Origin: Arthrobacter alkaliphilus
GTDB lineage: Bacteria > Actinomycetota > Actinomycetes > Actinomycetales > Micrococcaceae
Reading direction: 5' to 3'
Length of the DNA stretch: 64,000 nucleotides
Assembly: GCF_021483235.1 (NCBI RefSeq)
Contig: NZ_JAKEEC010000012.1
Location: forward strand, 1 to 64,000
Shown here: positions 1 through 7,785 of the stretch, piece by piece
Numbering within the stretch: position 1 is the first letter of the stretch
Layout of the letters: each line of letters opens with the position of its first letter
Translations under genes and position numbers: made by a program
Notes under the pieces: generated by a model
What the model was told of the DNA's origin: nothing
Seen by the model: only the letters and a program-made list of their open reading frames with translations
Database searches by the model: none

Positions 1-36
1 CTCCGCCGTCGAGCCCCCCATGCACCGACGGCGGAG
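1..36 (+). terminator. Perfect hairpin upstream of the signal peptidase gene
   Basis: CTCCGCCGTCG (1-11) and CGACGGCGGAG (26-36) are exact reverse complements separated by a 14-nt loop. The position just before a gene with its own ribosome-binding site suggests the terminator of a gene that ended before the window, but there is no T-tract and the upstream gene cannot be seen. Confidence 0.55.
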
Positions 37-63
37 GGCTTCCACAGAAAGGAAGACCCAGCC

Positions 64-1014
64 ATGACCGCATCACCAGTCCGCCACCGGCGGGTCTCCC
101 GGACTGCTACCACTCCGGCAAGGATTGCCCGGGGAATGGTCAGCGTCATCAGCACAACGATGACCGTCGCGGCCGTGGTTGCGTTCCTGTTCCTCGCCGT
201 CGGGCCCCGCGTCCTCGGCTACCAGACCAGCACCATGCTCACCGGCTCGATGTCGCCGCTGATCAACCCGGGCGACGTGGTTGTCACCGTTCCCGTCGCG
301 GTCAAAGACCTGAAGGTCGGGGACATCATCACGTACCACATTCCCGTGGATGACCAGCGGGTGGAGACCCACCGGATCATCGACCTGGCAGTGAACAGCC
401 AAGGCACTGCCACCGTCCGCACCAAGGGCGACGCGAACAATGGCGCAGATCCCTGGACAGCAACGTTGGCCGGCGGCCAGGTTGACCGCCAGGTGTTCAC
501 CGTCCCGTACCTCGGCAACGCGATCCGCGTCCTTCGTGATCCAGTTGTCCTGAAGGTCCTGATGTACGGCGCTCCGGCCGCGATTGTGGTCATGGTGCTC
601 GTCTCCATCTGGCGGAAGAAGCCCGCTGGCGACGACGACGCCGGCACCGCCGCGAGCCCCCTTCCGGCGTTTGACCATCGCCCGCTCAAGCGGCTGGCGC
701 GGGAAATGAAAAGCAAGGAAGCCGCCGAGAAGTTCGCGGCCTCCTACGCCAAGCTGCTTCCACAGCGTGTGAACAAGATCAGCCACGCCCTGAGCACCGG
801 GAACGATGACCTGGCCATGGACGCGGTACTCAGCCTGAAGACGAGTTCATCGATGGTCGGGGCCCTCCGGATGGAACAGCACTGCGTACGCCTTGAACAT
901 GCCTTGGTCATGACCGATCACACAGCAGCCGCTCGAGCGGGGGAACTCGTACGCCAGCACCAGCCGCAGCTGGAGAAAGCCCTGGGTGGTCACACCGCCC
1001 GACGCGCCGCGTAA
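64..1014 (+). CDS. Signal peptidase I (SipW/ER type) with a C-terminal HPt-like domain
   Basis: Membrane-bound type I signal peptidase, 316 residues. A hydrophobic segment at about 33-47 is followed by the GSMSP box with nucleophile Ser62. The partner position reads ETHR (His103) rather than Lys, so this is the Ser/His type found in SipW, archaea and the ER. A second membrane segment lies at about 168-183. Residues from about 210 resemble an HPt four-helix bundle: the stretch LSLKTSSSMVGA (around 259-271) fits the HPt HxLKGxxxxxGA signature, but the phospho-accepting His is replaced by Leu. The start has GAAAGGAAG upstream. The next gene encodes a small secreted protein, a likely substrate. 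The peptidase call is firm; the HPt assignment is pattern recognition only. Confidence 0.85.
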   Translation: MTASPVRHRRVSRTATTPARIARGMVSVISTTMTVAAVVAFLFLAVGPRVLGYQTSTMLTGSMSPLINPGDVVVTVPVAVKDLKVGDIITYHIPVDDQRVETHRIIDLAVNSQGTATVRTKGDANNGADPWTATLAGGQVDRQVFTVPYLGNAIRVLRDPVVLKVLMYGAPAAIVVMVLVSIWRKKPAGDDDAGTAASPLPAFDHRPLKRLAREMKSKEAAEKFAASYAKLLPQRVNKISHALSTGNDDLAMDAVLSLKTSSSMVGALRMEQHCVRLEHALVMTDHTAAARAGELVRQHQPQLEKALGGHTARRAA

Positions 1015-1049
1015 GATCCTTTTCACAGAACCGAACCGAATGCTCTGCC

Positions 1050-1070
1050 CTTACTGCGCGTAGCGGTAAG
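1050..1070 (+). other. Short inverted repeat between signal peptidase and secreted protein genes
   Basis: CTTACTGC (1050-1057) and GCGGTAAG (1063-1070) pair with one wobble around a 5-nt loop. It may be an RNA-processing or attenuating stem within a two-gene operon, or an operator. Function not determined. Confidence 0.35.
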
Positions 1071-1105
1071 AATGGACCATCGGGCCTGACAGAAAGCCGC
1101 TGACC

Positions 1106-1561
1106 TTGCGTAGAAGCCGGAGCACCGCCGACGTCGCGAAGACGCCTGCGTTGGGTCGCGTCGCCGCGGTCCTCGCGGCGGCCGCGGTGCTGGTCTTCGC
1201 TCCGGGCATTGCGCAGGCTGCGTTCAACGGTGCAGCGAGCGCCAGCCTTCCTGTCTCCTCGGCCTCGATCCCGGCGTCCACGGCAACCGTCAGCGCAAGC
1301 TGCAGAGGTTCCAACCTCACCATCACCGTCACGTCCTGGGCCATTTCGGATCCTCGCTTTACCGGGGTCTTCATCGTCTCCAGCGGCGGAACCGCCGTGT
1401 TCACCGGCACCAGCACGCAAAGCGGCGGCAATACTTACAAAGCGACAATCACAGCCCATACGGGCACCTGGACCTGGACCGTCCAGAACCAGTATCCGGT
1501 CCCCGGCACCAGCAACACCTGGACCGGCACCCCGGTGACGGGCCAGTTCACCTGTACCTAG
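1106..1561 (+). CDS. Small secreted protein, probable SipW substrate
   Basis: A 151-residue exported protein of unknown function starting at TTG. A basic N-terminus, a hydrophobic core at about 19-32 and an AQA|AF junction near residue 38 make a convincing signal peptide. The mature part is rich in Ser, Thr, Ala and Gly with alternating beta-type segments and two cysteines (66 and 150) that could form one disulfide. The mature N-terminus resembles proteins processed by SipW-type peptidases, and the peptidase gene ends 91 bp upstream. The TTG start is chosen because it opens the signal peptide; no strong ribosome-binding site is visible, so a nearby start is possible. Confidence 0.65.
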   Translation: MRRSRSTADVAKTPALGRVAAVLAAAAVLVFAPGIAQAAFNGAASASLPVSSASIPASTATVSASCRGSNLTITVTSWAISDPRFTGVFIVSSGGTAVFTGTSTQSGGNTYKATITAHTGTWTWTVQNQYPVPGTSNTWTGTPVTGQFTCT

Positions 1562-1627
1562 GCGCTCACCGCTACCCCCGCAGCGAACGCGGGCACCGGC
1601 GTCGGCCAGGCTCTATATATTGAGAGC

Positions 1628-3847
1628 ATGACCCAGATTTCCGGTTCCGCCCACCCTTCCCAGGCCGAAAGCCCCACGGCCCCCGTCGCCAAGAAGGTGC
1701 CGCACACCCGCGAGCACCACGGCGATGTCTTCGTGGACAATTACGAATGGCTGCGGGACAAGGAATCCTCCGAGGTCGTCGAGCACCTGAAGGCCGAAAA
1801 CGCCTACCAGGAAGCCGTCACGGCACACCAGGAACCGCTGCGCGAGGCGATCTTCCAGGAAATCAAGGGGCGAACGCAGGAGACCGACCTTTCGGTCCCC
1901 AGCCGCAAGGACGACTGGTGGTACTACACCCGTTCCGTGGAGGGCAAGGAGTATGGCATCCATTGCCGTGTCCGGGCCGCGAACTCAGGCAACCCGGTGG
2001 CTGATTGGACCCCGCCGGCGGTGGAACCCGGCGTCGAACTGGCCGGTGAAGAAGTCCTGCTGGACGGTAACGCCGAGGCGGAAGGCAAGCCGTTCTTCTC
2101 CGTTGGCGGCACTGCCGTGACACTGGACGGCAACCTCTACGCCTACGCCGTGGACAACTCCGGCGAGGAACGCTTCACGCTCCGCATCAAGGACCTGCGC
2201 ACGGGTGAACTGCTGCCCGACGTCATCGAGAACATCTTCTACGGTGTGGCTTTCTCCCCCGACGGGACCCGGATCTTCTACACCGTAGTTGACGATTCCT
2301 GGCGCCCCTACCAGGTGAAATCGCACGTCCTGGGAACGCCCGTCAGCGCCGACGAGGTCATCTACCAAGAGGACGACGTCGCAATGTGGCTCGGATTCGA
2401 GCTCTCCTCCGACCGGAGGCACCTCGTGTTGAGCATCGGCTGCTCGGAATTCAGCGAGACGCGGCTGTTGCGCTTCGACGACTACGACGCCGGCCTGTCC
2501 ACCGTGATTTCCCGCGACGAGCACATCCTCTACGAGGCCGAGCCCTTCCTCCTTGACGGTGCCGAAACCATCCTCCTGACCCATAACAAAGATGCCGTCA
2601 ACTCGATGGTTTCCATCGCGGACCCGGCCGAGTTCGCCAAGCCGCTGGCCGAGCAGCACTGGCGCACCGTCGTCGAGCATTCCGACGCCGTTCGCGTCAA
2701 CGGCGCGGGCGTCACCTCGACGCATCTGGTGGTGTCAGTGCGGCAGGACACGATCGAACGCGTGCAGGTCATTCCCCTCGCCGGGCTGGGGACCGCCGCA
2801 CAAGGGGCGGCCGTGGAGCCCGCCTTCGACGAGGAGCTGTACACGGCCGGCGTGGGTGGAACCGACTATGCAGCTCCGGTCATCCGCATCGGCTACACGT
2901 CCTACTTCACGCCGTCGCGGGTATACGACTTCGTGCTGCCCACCGCCGCGCTGCCGCAGGGCGAGCTGCTGCTTCGGAAGGAAAGCCCTGTGCTGGGCGG
3001 GTACACCGCCTCCGACTACGTTGCCACCCGGGAATGGGCGACGGCGGCGGACGGGACGCGCGTGCCGCTGTCCGTTCTTCGGCACGCCTCTGTCGAGCGG
3101 AACTCCACCGCAGCGGGCCTCGTGTACGGCTACGGTTCTTACGAGGTCAGCATGGATCCGGGCTTCGGCGTGGCGAGGTTGTCCCTCCTGGACCGCGGAA
3201 TCGTCATGGTGATCGCCCACATCCGTGGCGGCGGCGAGCTCGGCAGGCGCTGGTACGACGACGGCAAGAAGCTCAACAAGAAGAACACCTTCACGGACTT
3301 CATCGCCGCGACGGACTGGCTGGCGTCGTCCGGCTGGGTGGCACCGGATCGGATCGCGGCCATGGGCGGCTCGGCAGGCGGCCTGCTGATGGGCGCCGTG
3401 GCCAACCTCGCGCCGGAAAAGTACGCGGCGATCGTGGCAGCGGTGCCTTTCGTGGACGCGCTCAACACCATCCTGGATCCTGAGCTGCCGCTCTCCGCGC
3501 TCGAATGGGAAGAATGGGGCAACCCCATCACCGACCCCGAAGTGTACGAGTACATGAAGTCCTACACGCCGTATGAGAACATCCGCGCCGTTTCGTACCC
3601 GCGGATCGCAGCGGTCACGTCCTTCAACGACACCCGCGTGCTCTACGTTGAACCGGCCAAATGGGTCCAGGTGCTGCGCTCCGAGACCACGGGCACCGCT
3701 CCCATCGTCATGAAGATCGAGATGGACGGCGGACACGGCGGCGCCTCGGGAAGGTACGTGCAATGGCGCGAGCGCGCGTGGGACTACGCCTTCGTCGCGG
3801 ACTCGCTCGGCGCCGTCGAACTGCTGCCGGGGGCCGGTCTCAAGTAA
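1628..3847 (+). CDS. S9 prolyl oligopeptidase family, oligopeptidase B-like
   Basis: Serine peptidase of 739 residues, the usual size for oligopeptidase B, which cuts short peptides after basic residues in the cytosol. The N-terminal 430 residues form the beta-propeller gate (for example YEWLRDKES near the start and AFSPDGTRIFY). The C-terminal alpha/beta hydrolase domain carries the triad Ser582 (GGSAGG), Asp668 (FNDTRV) and His703 (DGGHGG), and the family sequence RGGGELGRRWYDDGK. No signal peptide is seen. Not obviously co-transcribed with its neighbours; a sensor kinase starts 53 bp downstream. Confidence 0.93.
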   Translation: MTQISGSAHPSQAESPTAPVAKKVPHTREHHGDVFVDNYEWLRDKESSEVVEHLKAENAYQEAVTAHQEPLREAIFQEIKGRTQETDLSVPSRKDDWWYYTRSVEGKEYGIHCRVRAANSGNPVADWTPPAVEPGVELAGEEVLLDGNAEAEGKPFFSVGGTAVTLDGNLYAYAVDNSGEERFTLRIKDLRTGELLPDVIENIFYGVAFSPDGTRIFYTVVDDSWRPYQVKSHVLGTPVSADEVIYQEDDVAMWLGFELSSDRRHLVLSIGCSEFSETRLLRFDDYDAGLSTVISRDEHILYEAEPFLLDGAETILLTHNKDAVNSMVSIADPAEFAKPLAEQHWRTVVEHSDAVRVNGAGVTSTHLVVSVRQDTIERVQVIPLAGLGTAAQGAAVEPAFDEELYTAGVGGTDYAAPVIRIGYTSYFTPSRVYDFVLPTAALPQGELLLRKESPVLGGYTASDYVATREWATAADGTRVPLSVLRHASVERNSTAAGLVYGYGSYEVSMDPGFGVARLSLLDRGIVMVIAHIRGGGELGRRWYDDGKKLNKKNTFTDFIAATDWLASSGWVAPDRIAAMGGSAGGLLMGAVANLAPEKYAAIVAAVPFVDALNTILDPELPLSALEWEEWGNPITDPEVYEYMKSYTPYENIRAVSYPRIAAVTSFNDTRVLYVEPAKWVQVLRSETTGTAPIVMKIEMDGGHGGASGRYVQWRERAWDYAFVADSLGAVELLPGAGLK

Positions 3848-3900
3848 GGTTCTCGATAGTAGGCTTCCAGGCGGACCGGACCGGACAGTAGGAGCGTAGC

Positions 3901-5646
3901 TTGACCAACGATGCATCGGTGCCAAACCGGGCCGTGGTGGCCGACCCTGATCCGGTCCGCCACTCCGAGACGGTCGCAGCGCTCGCCGCGGCAGGGTTCA
4001 TAGTTCGTTCAGCGCACGACGCCGATTCGCTTGCGGCCGCAGTCGAAAGCGAACCGATCGACGTGCTGGTGGTGGACAACACGCTCCGGGAGTTCCTTCC
4101 CAGGAAGGGCGTCCCGGTCCTGCTCGTGTTGGATCCCGAGGACGAGCTCGATGTTGCCGCCCTGGAGGCCTGGACTATTGCGGATTTTGCCTACAGGGGC
4201 CAGCCTCCCGCCTTTCGCGCGCACCGGGCCCTGGTCCTGATTGCCCGCGCTGCTGAACGGACGCGCCGCCGCGCGGAAGCCGAGTCGCTGCGGGAGAGCC
4301 TGAGGAAGGTGTCCGCGGCAATCAGGTCCACCATTGATCCGGACCAAATTGCCCGGCACCTGGTCGACGGAATCGGCGAGGCCTTGGGCGCGGAACACGT
4401 CTGGTTCACCACCTTCCCGGACTCCCGGGTGCCTCAGGTGAGCGCCGAATGGAACGCTTCGGGACTTGCGCCCGGAGTATTGCCGGGTGAACTCACCGAC
4501 GAAACCTCCACGTTCGAGTTGGCGGAGCGTTTGTGGGCGGAAGCGGAGGTGCAGTCGCTGCCGAGACGGGTTACCCCGGGAGATTCCTCTGGTGCGGGGG
4601 CGCCGGGTGGTGCGGGAGCGCCCGCTGGTGCGGGGGCGCCGGGTGGTGCGGGAGCGCCGGCTGGTGCCGGGGCGCCGGGTGGTGCCGGAGCGCCGTCGGC
4701 CTCTGTTGTGGTGCCGGTAGGTGAGGGAGACCTGGTTCTCGGGGTCATCTGGATCGCGCGCCCGGACTCGGCGCAGGAATGGACCCGGGCCGAAATAAGC
4801 CTGATTCAACACGTCGCCGGGAACTTGGCTTACGGCTTGATGCAGATCCACTTGATCGGCGCGCAACAGCAGGTCATGTACAAGCTCCAGGAACTCGACC
4901 AGGCCAAGACCGACTTCCTCACTACCGTGAACCACGAGCTCCGAACTCCCCTGACCTCCATCACTGCCTATCTCGACATGATGCGCACTGGCGCAGGTGG
5001 GCCCCTGCCGGCGGGTGTCGAGCGGATGGTCGACGTCATTTCACGCAATGCCGAGCGGCTCCGGCGGCTGATCGAAGACATGCTCACCGTCTCGCACCAA
5101 GACACTTCCGGCGACCTCGAGGTGGGCCCCGTGAATGTGGGCACCCTGCTCAGGCTTGTCGTCTCGACCTTGCAACCACTCGCCGACTCCCGTTCCCTGT
5201 CCCTCACGGTGACGCACGCGCCGGGAACCATGACTGTCCAGGCCGACGAAGCCAAGCTCGAGCAAGTTTTCGCCAACATCATCAGCAACGCGATCAAGTT
5301 CACCCCCCACGGCGGCCACGTTGCCGTGAGCAGCGGGATCGCCTCGGATCCGGACACCGTTCCGAGCGTAGTGGTGCGCGTAGAGGACACCGGCGTCGGG
5401 ATCCCCGAAACCGAAATCGAGCAGATTTTCACCCGGTTCTTCCGTGCCTCAAACGCTTCCACGGCGGCCATACCCGGGAGCGGGCTTGGCTTGGCAATCG
5501 CGCACGACATTGTGGAACGCCATTCCGGCAGGCTCGACGTCGAGTCCGCCCTCGGCGTGGGAACGACGGTTTCAGTCCGGCTGCCGCTGGATACGGAGAG
5601 CCAAGCTGCGCCGGTCGCCGTCGACTCCGGCCTGGCGCCGTCCTGA
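3901..5646 (+). CDS. Soluble sensor histidine kinase with degenerate receiver-like N-terminus and GAF-like region
   Basis: 581 residues, TTG start preceded by AGGAG. Residues about 9-115 resemble a response-regulator receiver (VLVVDNTL around the Asp position), but the switch Lys is not present at the expected place. A GAF-like sensory region follows (about 140-310), interrupted by a Gly-Ala-Pro repeat at 231-265. The kinase core has the H-box NHELRTPL (His345), N-box NAIKF, G1 DTGVGIPE and G2 GSGLGLAIA. No membrane segment is visible, so the signal is probably cytoplasmic. The likely partner is the response regulator at 6216-7031, which is convergent rather than in an operon. The signal is unknown. 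Confidence 0.88.
   Translation: MTNDASVPNRAVVADPDPVRHSETVAALAAAGFIVRSAHDADSLAAAVESEPIDVLVVDNTLREFLPRKGVPVLLVLDPEDELDVAALEAWTIADFAYRGQPPAFRAHRALVLIARAAERTRRRAEAESLRESLRKVSAAIRSTIDPDQIARHLVDGIGEALGAEHVWFTTFPDSRVPQVSAEWNASGLAPGVLPGELTDETSTFELAERLWAEAEVQSLPRRVTPGDSSGAGAPGGAGAPAGAGAPGGAGAPAGAGAPGGAGAPSASVVVPVGEGDLVLGVIWIARPDSAQEWTRAEISLIQHVAGNLAYGLMQIHLIGAQQQVMYKLQELDQAKTDFLTTVNHELRTPLTSITAYLDMMRTGAGGPLPAGVERMVDVISRNAERLRRLIEDMLTVSHQDTSGDLEVGPVNVGTLLRLVVSTLQPLADSRSLSLTVTHAPGTMTVQADEAKLEQVFANIISNAIKFTPHGGHVAVSSGIASDPDTVPSVVVRVEDTGVGIPETEIEQIFTRFFRASNASTAAIPGSGLGLAIAHDIVERHSGRLDVESALGVGTTVSVRLPLDTESQAAPVAVDSGLAPS
4591..4695 (+). repeat. In-frame 36-bp tandem repeat encoding GAGAPGGAGAPA units
   Basis: About 2.9 copies of a 36-bp unit inside the kinase gene, encoding alternating GAGAPG and GAGAPA hexads within the GAF-like region. 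The period is a multiple of three, so copy-number change would keep the frame. Copies differ by a few synonymous bases. Confidence 0.85.
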
Positions 5647-5886
5647 CCGTGTTTGGATCAGGAACCGCGCGGGTGGCGTAGCAACTTCCCCACCTTTGGG
5701 TCCGGGAGGCCCCTCCGACACGGCGAGTCCCCCAATTCCGGGCCGCAGCCGCGGCAAACCTGGGGAATTCGGTACGGCGAGCCTAGCCACGCCGGCCGCC
5801 AATGACTCCGGCCTGGCGCCGTCCTGACCTTGTTTGGATCGGGAAGGTCCTCACGACACGGCGAGTCCGCTCATTTTCGGCTTCAG
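5623..5886 (+). repeat. Imperfect duplication of the kinase gene 3' end
   Basis: About 41 bp covering the last kinase codons, stop and downstream bases (5623-5663) recur at 5804-5845 with three differences. After each copy comes CGACACGGCGAGTCC (5716-5730 and 5854-5868) followed by related sequence. The copies are about 181 bp apart at the first block and 138 bp at the second, so the duplication has diverged by indels. The gene-free stretch 5647-5968 otherwise holds nothing I recognise. Confidence 0.7.
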
Positions 5887-5968
5887 CCCGCCGCAAACAA
5901 GGTTAGGAACGGCAGGCGCCGACGCCGGACGACCCGGCAAGGTGCCGAGGAGACGGTGCCGGTGGGGA

Positions 5969-6133
5969 TTAGTTGGGCCACCAACCGACCTGTGCGTAGT
6001 GGACCGGGTCGGTCACAACGGGGACGGTCGTAACCGTTGTGCTCGTGGTCTTCGGAGCTGCGTTGGCAGGGGTGACAAATCCGCCAATGGCGAGCAGGCC
6101 CGTCATGAGCAGTGTTGCGGCGAATTTTTTCAT
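5969..6133 (-). CDS. 54-residue secreted peptide, linked to the two-component system
   Basis: A small gene read on the minus strand: ATG at 6133, TAA at 5969, with AGGAG seven bases before the start. The peptide begins MKKFAATLLMTGLLAIGG and continues to an AxA site (PANAA) near residue 25, a clear signal peptide. The mature part of about 29 residues is Thr/Val rich and ends YAQVGWWPN. It lies 82 bp downstream of the response regulator on the same strand, with its own apparent promoter and an 11-bp direct repeat. No known family recognised. It could be a signal, an envelope-stress peptide or a small secreted effector; none is shown by the sequence. Confidence 0.72.
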   Translation of the reverse strand: MKKFAATLLMTGLLAIGGFVTPANAAPKTTSTTVTTVPVVTDPVHYAQVGWWPN

Positions 6134-6175
6134 GCGATGCTCCTTGAGCGGTGAAAGTCCGAGGTTGACTTTCCC

Positions 6176-6208
6176 AGCGTAAGAAGCCTCGTTAAAGGTT
6201 CGCTAAAG
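6176..6208 (-). promoter_or_regulatory. Probable response-regulator-dependent promoter of the small peptide gene
   Basis: On the minus strand two 11-bp direct repeats abut: CTTTAGCGAAC (6208-6198) and CTTTAACGAGG (6197-6187). After four bases comes TTACGCT, giving a TACGCT -10 box (6181-6176). No good -35 hexamer is present; the repeats occupy that position. Eleven-bp direct repeats over the -35 are the typical geometry for OmpR/PhoB-family activators, and such a regulator gene ends 8 bp upstream. Confidence 0.6.
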
Positions 6209-6215
6209 ATTGCCT

Positions 6216-7031
6216 TCAGTTTTCCGAAGACTTTGCGGCCAGGCGGTATCCGACGCCACGCACGGTTTCCACCCAACGCGGTGACTGCGCCGAATCACCG
6301 AGCTTGCGCCGCAGATTTGCGATGTGAACCTGGATGGCGCGCTCTTCGGATTCGCTGACGTAGCCGCCGGTTTCGTACTCCTTGGCATGGAGCCAGCGGG
6401 CAAGCCCCGTGGTGCTTCGGACAACGCGCCCGGCCTCCATGAGGGCCTGGAGGAGGTCGAACTCGGTGCGGGTCAATTGCACCTCTTCGGTCCCCACCCG
6501 GGTGGTCCGCGTGGCCACGTCCAGGTAAAGCCCATTGTGTTCCAAGGCCGAAGCATCAGCGGCCGGAAGCACCGGTGTGGGTCCGGTTGGCGAGCTCGAC
6601 GCCGAGGCCTGCGACAGCTCCGCCGTCGGGCTCCCTCCGGAACTGCTCAAAAGCTTGCTGCCGCGCGGCCGGCGAAGGAGGGTCTCAACGCGGGCCAGGA
6701 GTTCACGGGGGCGGAAGGGCTTGGTGACAAAGTCGTCGGCGCCGATGGCCAGCCCTTGCAGGGTGTCCACTTCACGCGCCCGGGCGGTGAGCATGATGAT
6801 GTAGGCGTCGCTGAACTCGCGGACGCGTCGGGTGACTTCGATCCCGTCAATATCGGGCAGGCCAAGGTCCAAGGTGATCACGTCGGGGTTGTGCAGGCGG
6901 ACCGCATCTACGCCGTCGACGCCGTTTCCGGCAGCGTAAACCTCGAGACCCGATGCCTCCAGGACAGCATGGACTACCTCACGGATGTCATCGTCATCCT
7001 CGATTACTACAGCAACGCCCGATGCGCCCAA
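6216..7031 (-). CDS. OmpR/PhoB-family response regulator
   Basis: 271 residues, TTG start. The receiver domain (about 6-120) has the acidic pocket EDDDD, phospho-acceptor Asp55 (VITLDLGLPD), a Thr switch (LTAR) and Lys104 (TKPF). A Ser/Pro/Ala-rich linker (about 125-165) precedes a winged-helix DNA-binding domain ending WVETVRGVGYRLA, the canonical OmpR C-terminus. The likely partner kinase is the convergent gene at 3901-5646. A direct repeat suited to this family lies just after the stop, in front of the small secreted peptide gene, which makes that gene a candidate target. Confidence 0.93.
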   Translation of the reverse strand: MGASGVAVVIEDDDDIREVVHAVLEASGLEVYAAGNGVDGVDAVRLHNPDVITLDLGLPDIDGIEVTRRVREFSDAYIIMLTARAREVDTLQGLAIGADDFVTKPFRPRELLARVETLLRRPRGSKLLSSSGGSPTAELSQASASSSPTGPTPVLPAADASALEHNGLYLDVATRTTRVGTEEVQLTRTEFDLLQALMEAGRVVRSTTGLARWLHAKEYETGGYVSESEERAIQVHIANLRRKLGDSAQSPRWVETVRGVGYRLAAKSSEN

Positions 7032-7099
7032 TTTTTCGCCCCGATCTACCCCTGCTCAGCCCACTTTAACACCGGCCGTACCCGCTATTCTCCCGCATG

Positions 7100-7666
7100 T
7101 CACGGTAAGTCCGTTTTCCGCGCCCGCCACTCCGAGTCGAGTATGGCGTAGATGACCTCGGTGGACCATTTGCCCTTATAGTGCCAGTTGTCCACGAGCT
7201 CGGCTTCGCGGCGCATCCCGAGCCGCTCGCACACTCCCGACGACGAGGTGTTCAGGGCGTCAAGCTTGGCGTCGATCCGGTGGAACATGAGGCTTTCGAA
7301 ACCAAGGCGGAGCAGGGCTTCGGCGGCTTCTGCGGCATAACCCTGGCCCCGGCTTTCCGGCGCAAGGATCCATCCGATTTCACCCTGCCCCGTGCCCGGC
7401 AACCACTTCAGCACCACCTCACCGAGCAGCCCCGGAACGTCCGCGCGCTCTATGGCGAGGCACAACCAGTCGCCTTCTTGTTCGAACGTGAAGTTGGCGT
7501 ACCGCCCCAACACTTCCATCGATTGCGTGAGGGTCAATTCTTGCCGGAGCAGAAACCGCGCCGTCTCGGGCAACGACTGGTAGGCGTGAAATCGCTCCAG
7601 GTCGGTGGCCTCGAACCTGCGAAGTACAAGCCTCGGGGTCCGGATGGGAAGTTCGATATGCGGCAT
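7100..7666 (-). CDS. GNAT acetyltransferase, RimJ/RimL-like
   Basis: 188 residues. The pattern TPRLVLRRFEATD at the N-terminus, the acetyl-CoA loop ESRGQGYAAEA and the C-terminal LGMRREAELVDNWHYKG are typical of the RimJ/RimL branch that acetylates protein N-termini or small molecules. The substrate cannot be read from the sequence. A CGAGGA ribosome-binding site lies directly before the ATG. Transcribed divergently from paaI. Confidence 0.85.
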   Translation of the reverse strand: MPHIELPIRTPRLVLRRFEATDLERFHAYQSLPETARFLLRQELTLTQSMEVLGRYANFTFEQEGDWLCLAIERADVPGLLGEVVLKWLPGTGQGEIGWILAPESRGQGYAAEAAEALLRLGFESLMFHRIDAKLDALNTSSSGVCERLGMRREAELVDNWHYKGKWSTEVIYAILDSEWRARKTDLP

Positions 7667-7718
7667 TCCTCGAGGCTACTACCTCGCCTTCGAGCCCATC
7701 TCGTAACCCGGCCACCCC

Positions 7719-7763
7719 TTGACAGTTCAAGCAAACTGGGATTACCTAATGAACATTCGGTAA
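7719..7763 (+). promoter_or_regulatory. paaI-paaK promoter with overlapping TetR-type operator
   Basis: A perfect -35 TTGACA (7719-7724) is followed after 17-18 bp by TTACCT/TACCTA. The operator-like element TTAC-N14-GTAA (7742-7763) covers the -10; its core AATGAACATTCGGT (7748-7761) shares the TTCGGT half with the site in front of paaZ. Binding here would block RNA polymerase, fitting repression by PaaR. Confidence 0.65.
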
Positions 7764-7785
7764 ATAAAGCTGGAGGCAATGACGC

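Noticed and set aside
1050-1070. Possible fifth PaaR-type site (TTAC...GTAA) before the secreted protein gene
   Set aside because: The spacing is 11 instead of 14 bp and the core bears no resemblance to ACCGACCGTTCG.
5830-6154. Plus-strand frames after the kinase gene
   Set aside because: They cover the duplicated segment and lie antisense to the better-supported secreted peptide gene, which has a ribosome-binding site and signal peptide.
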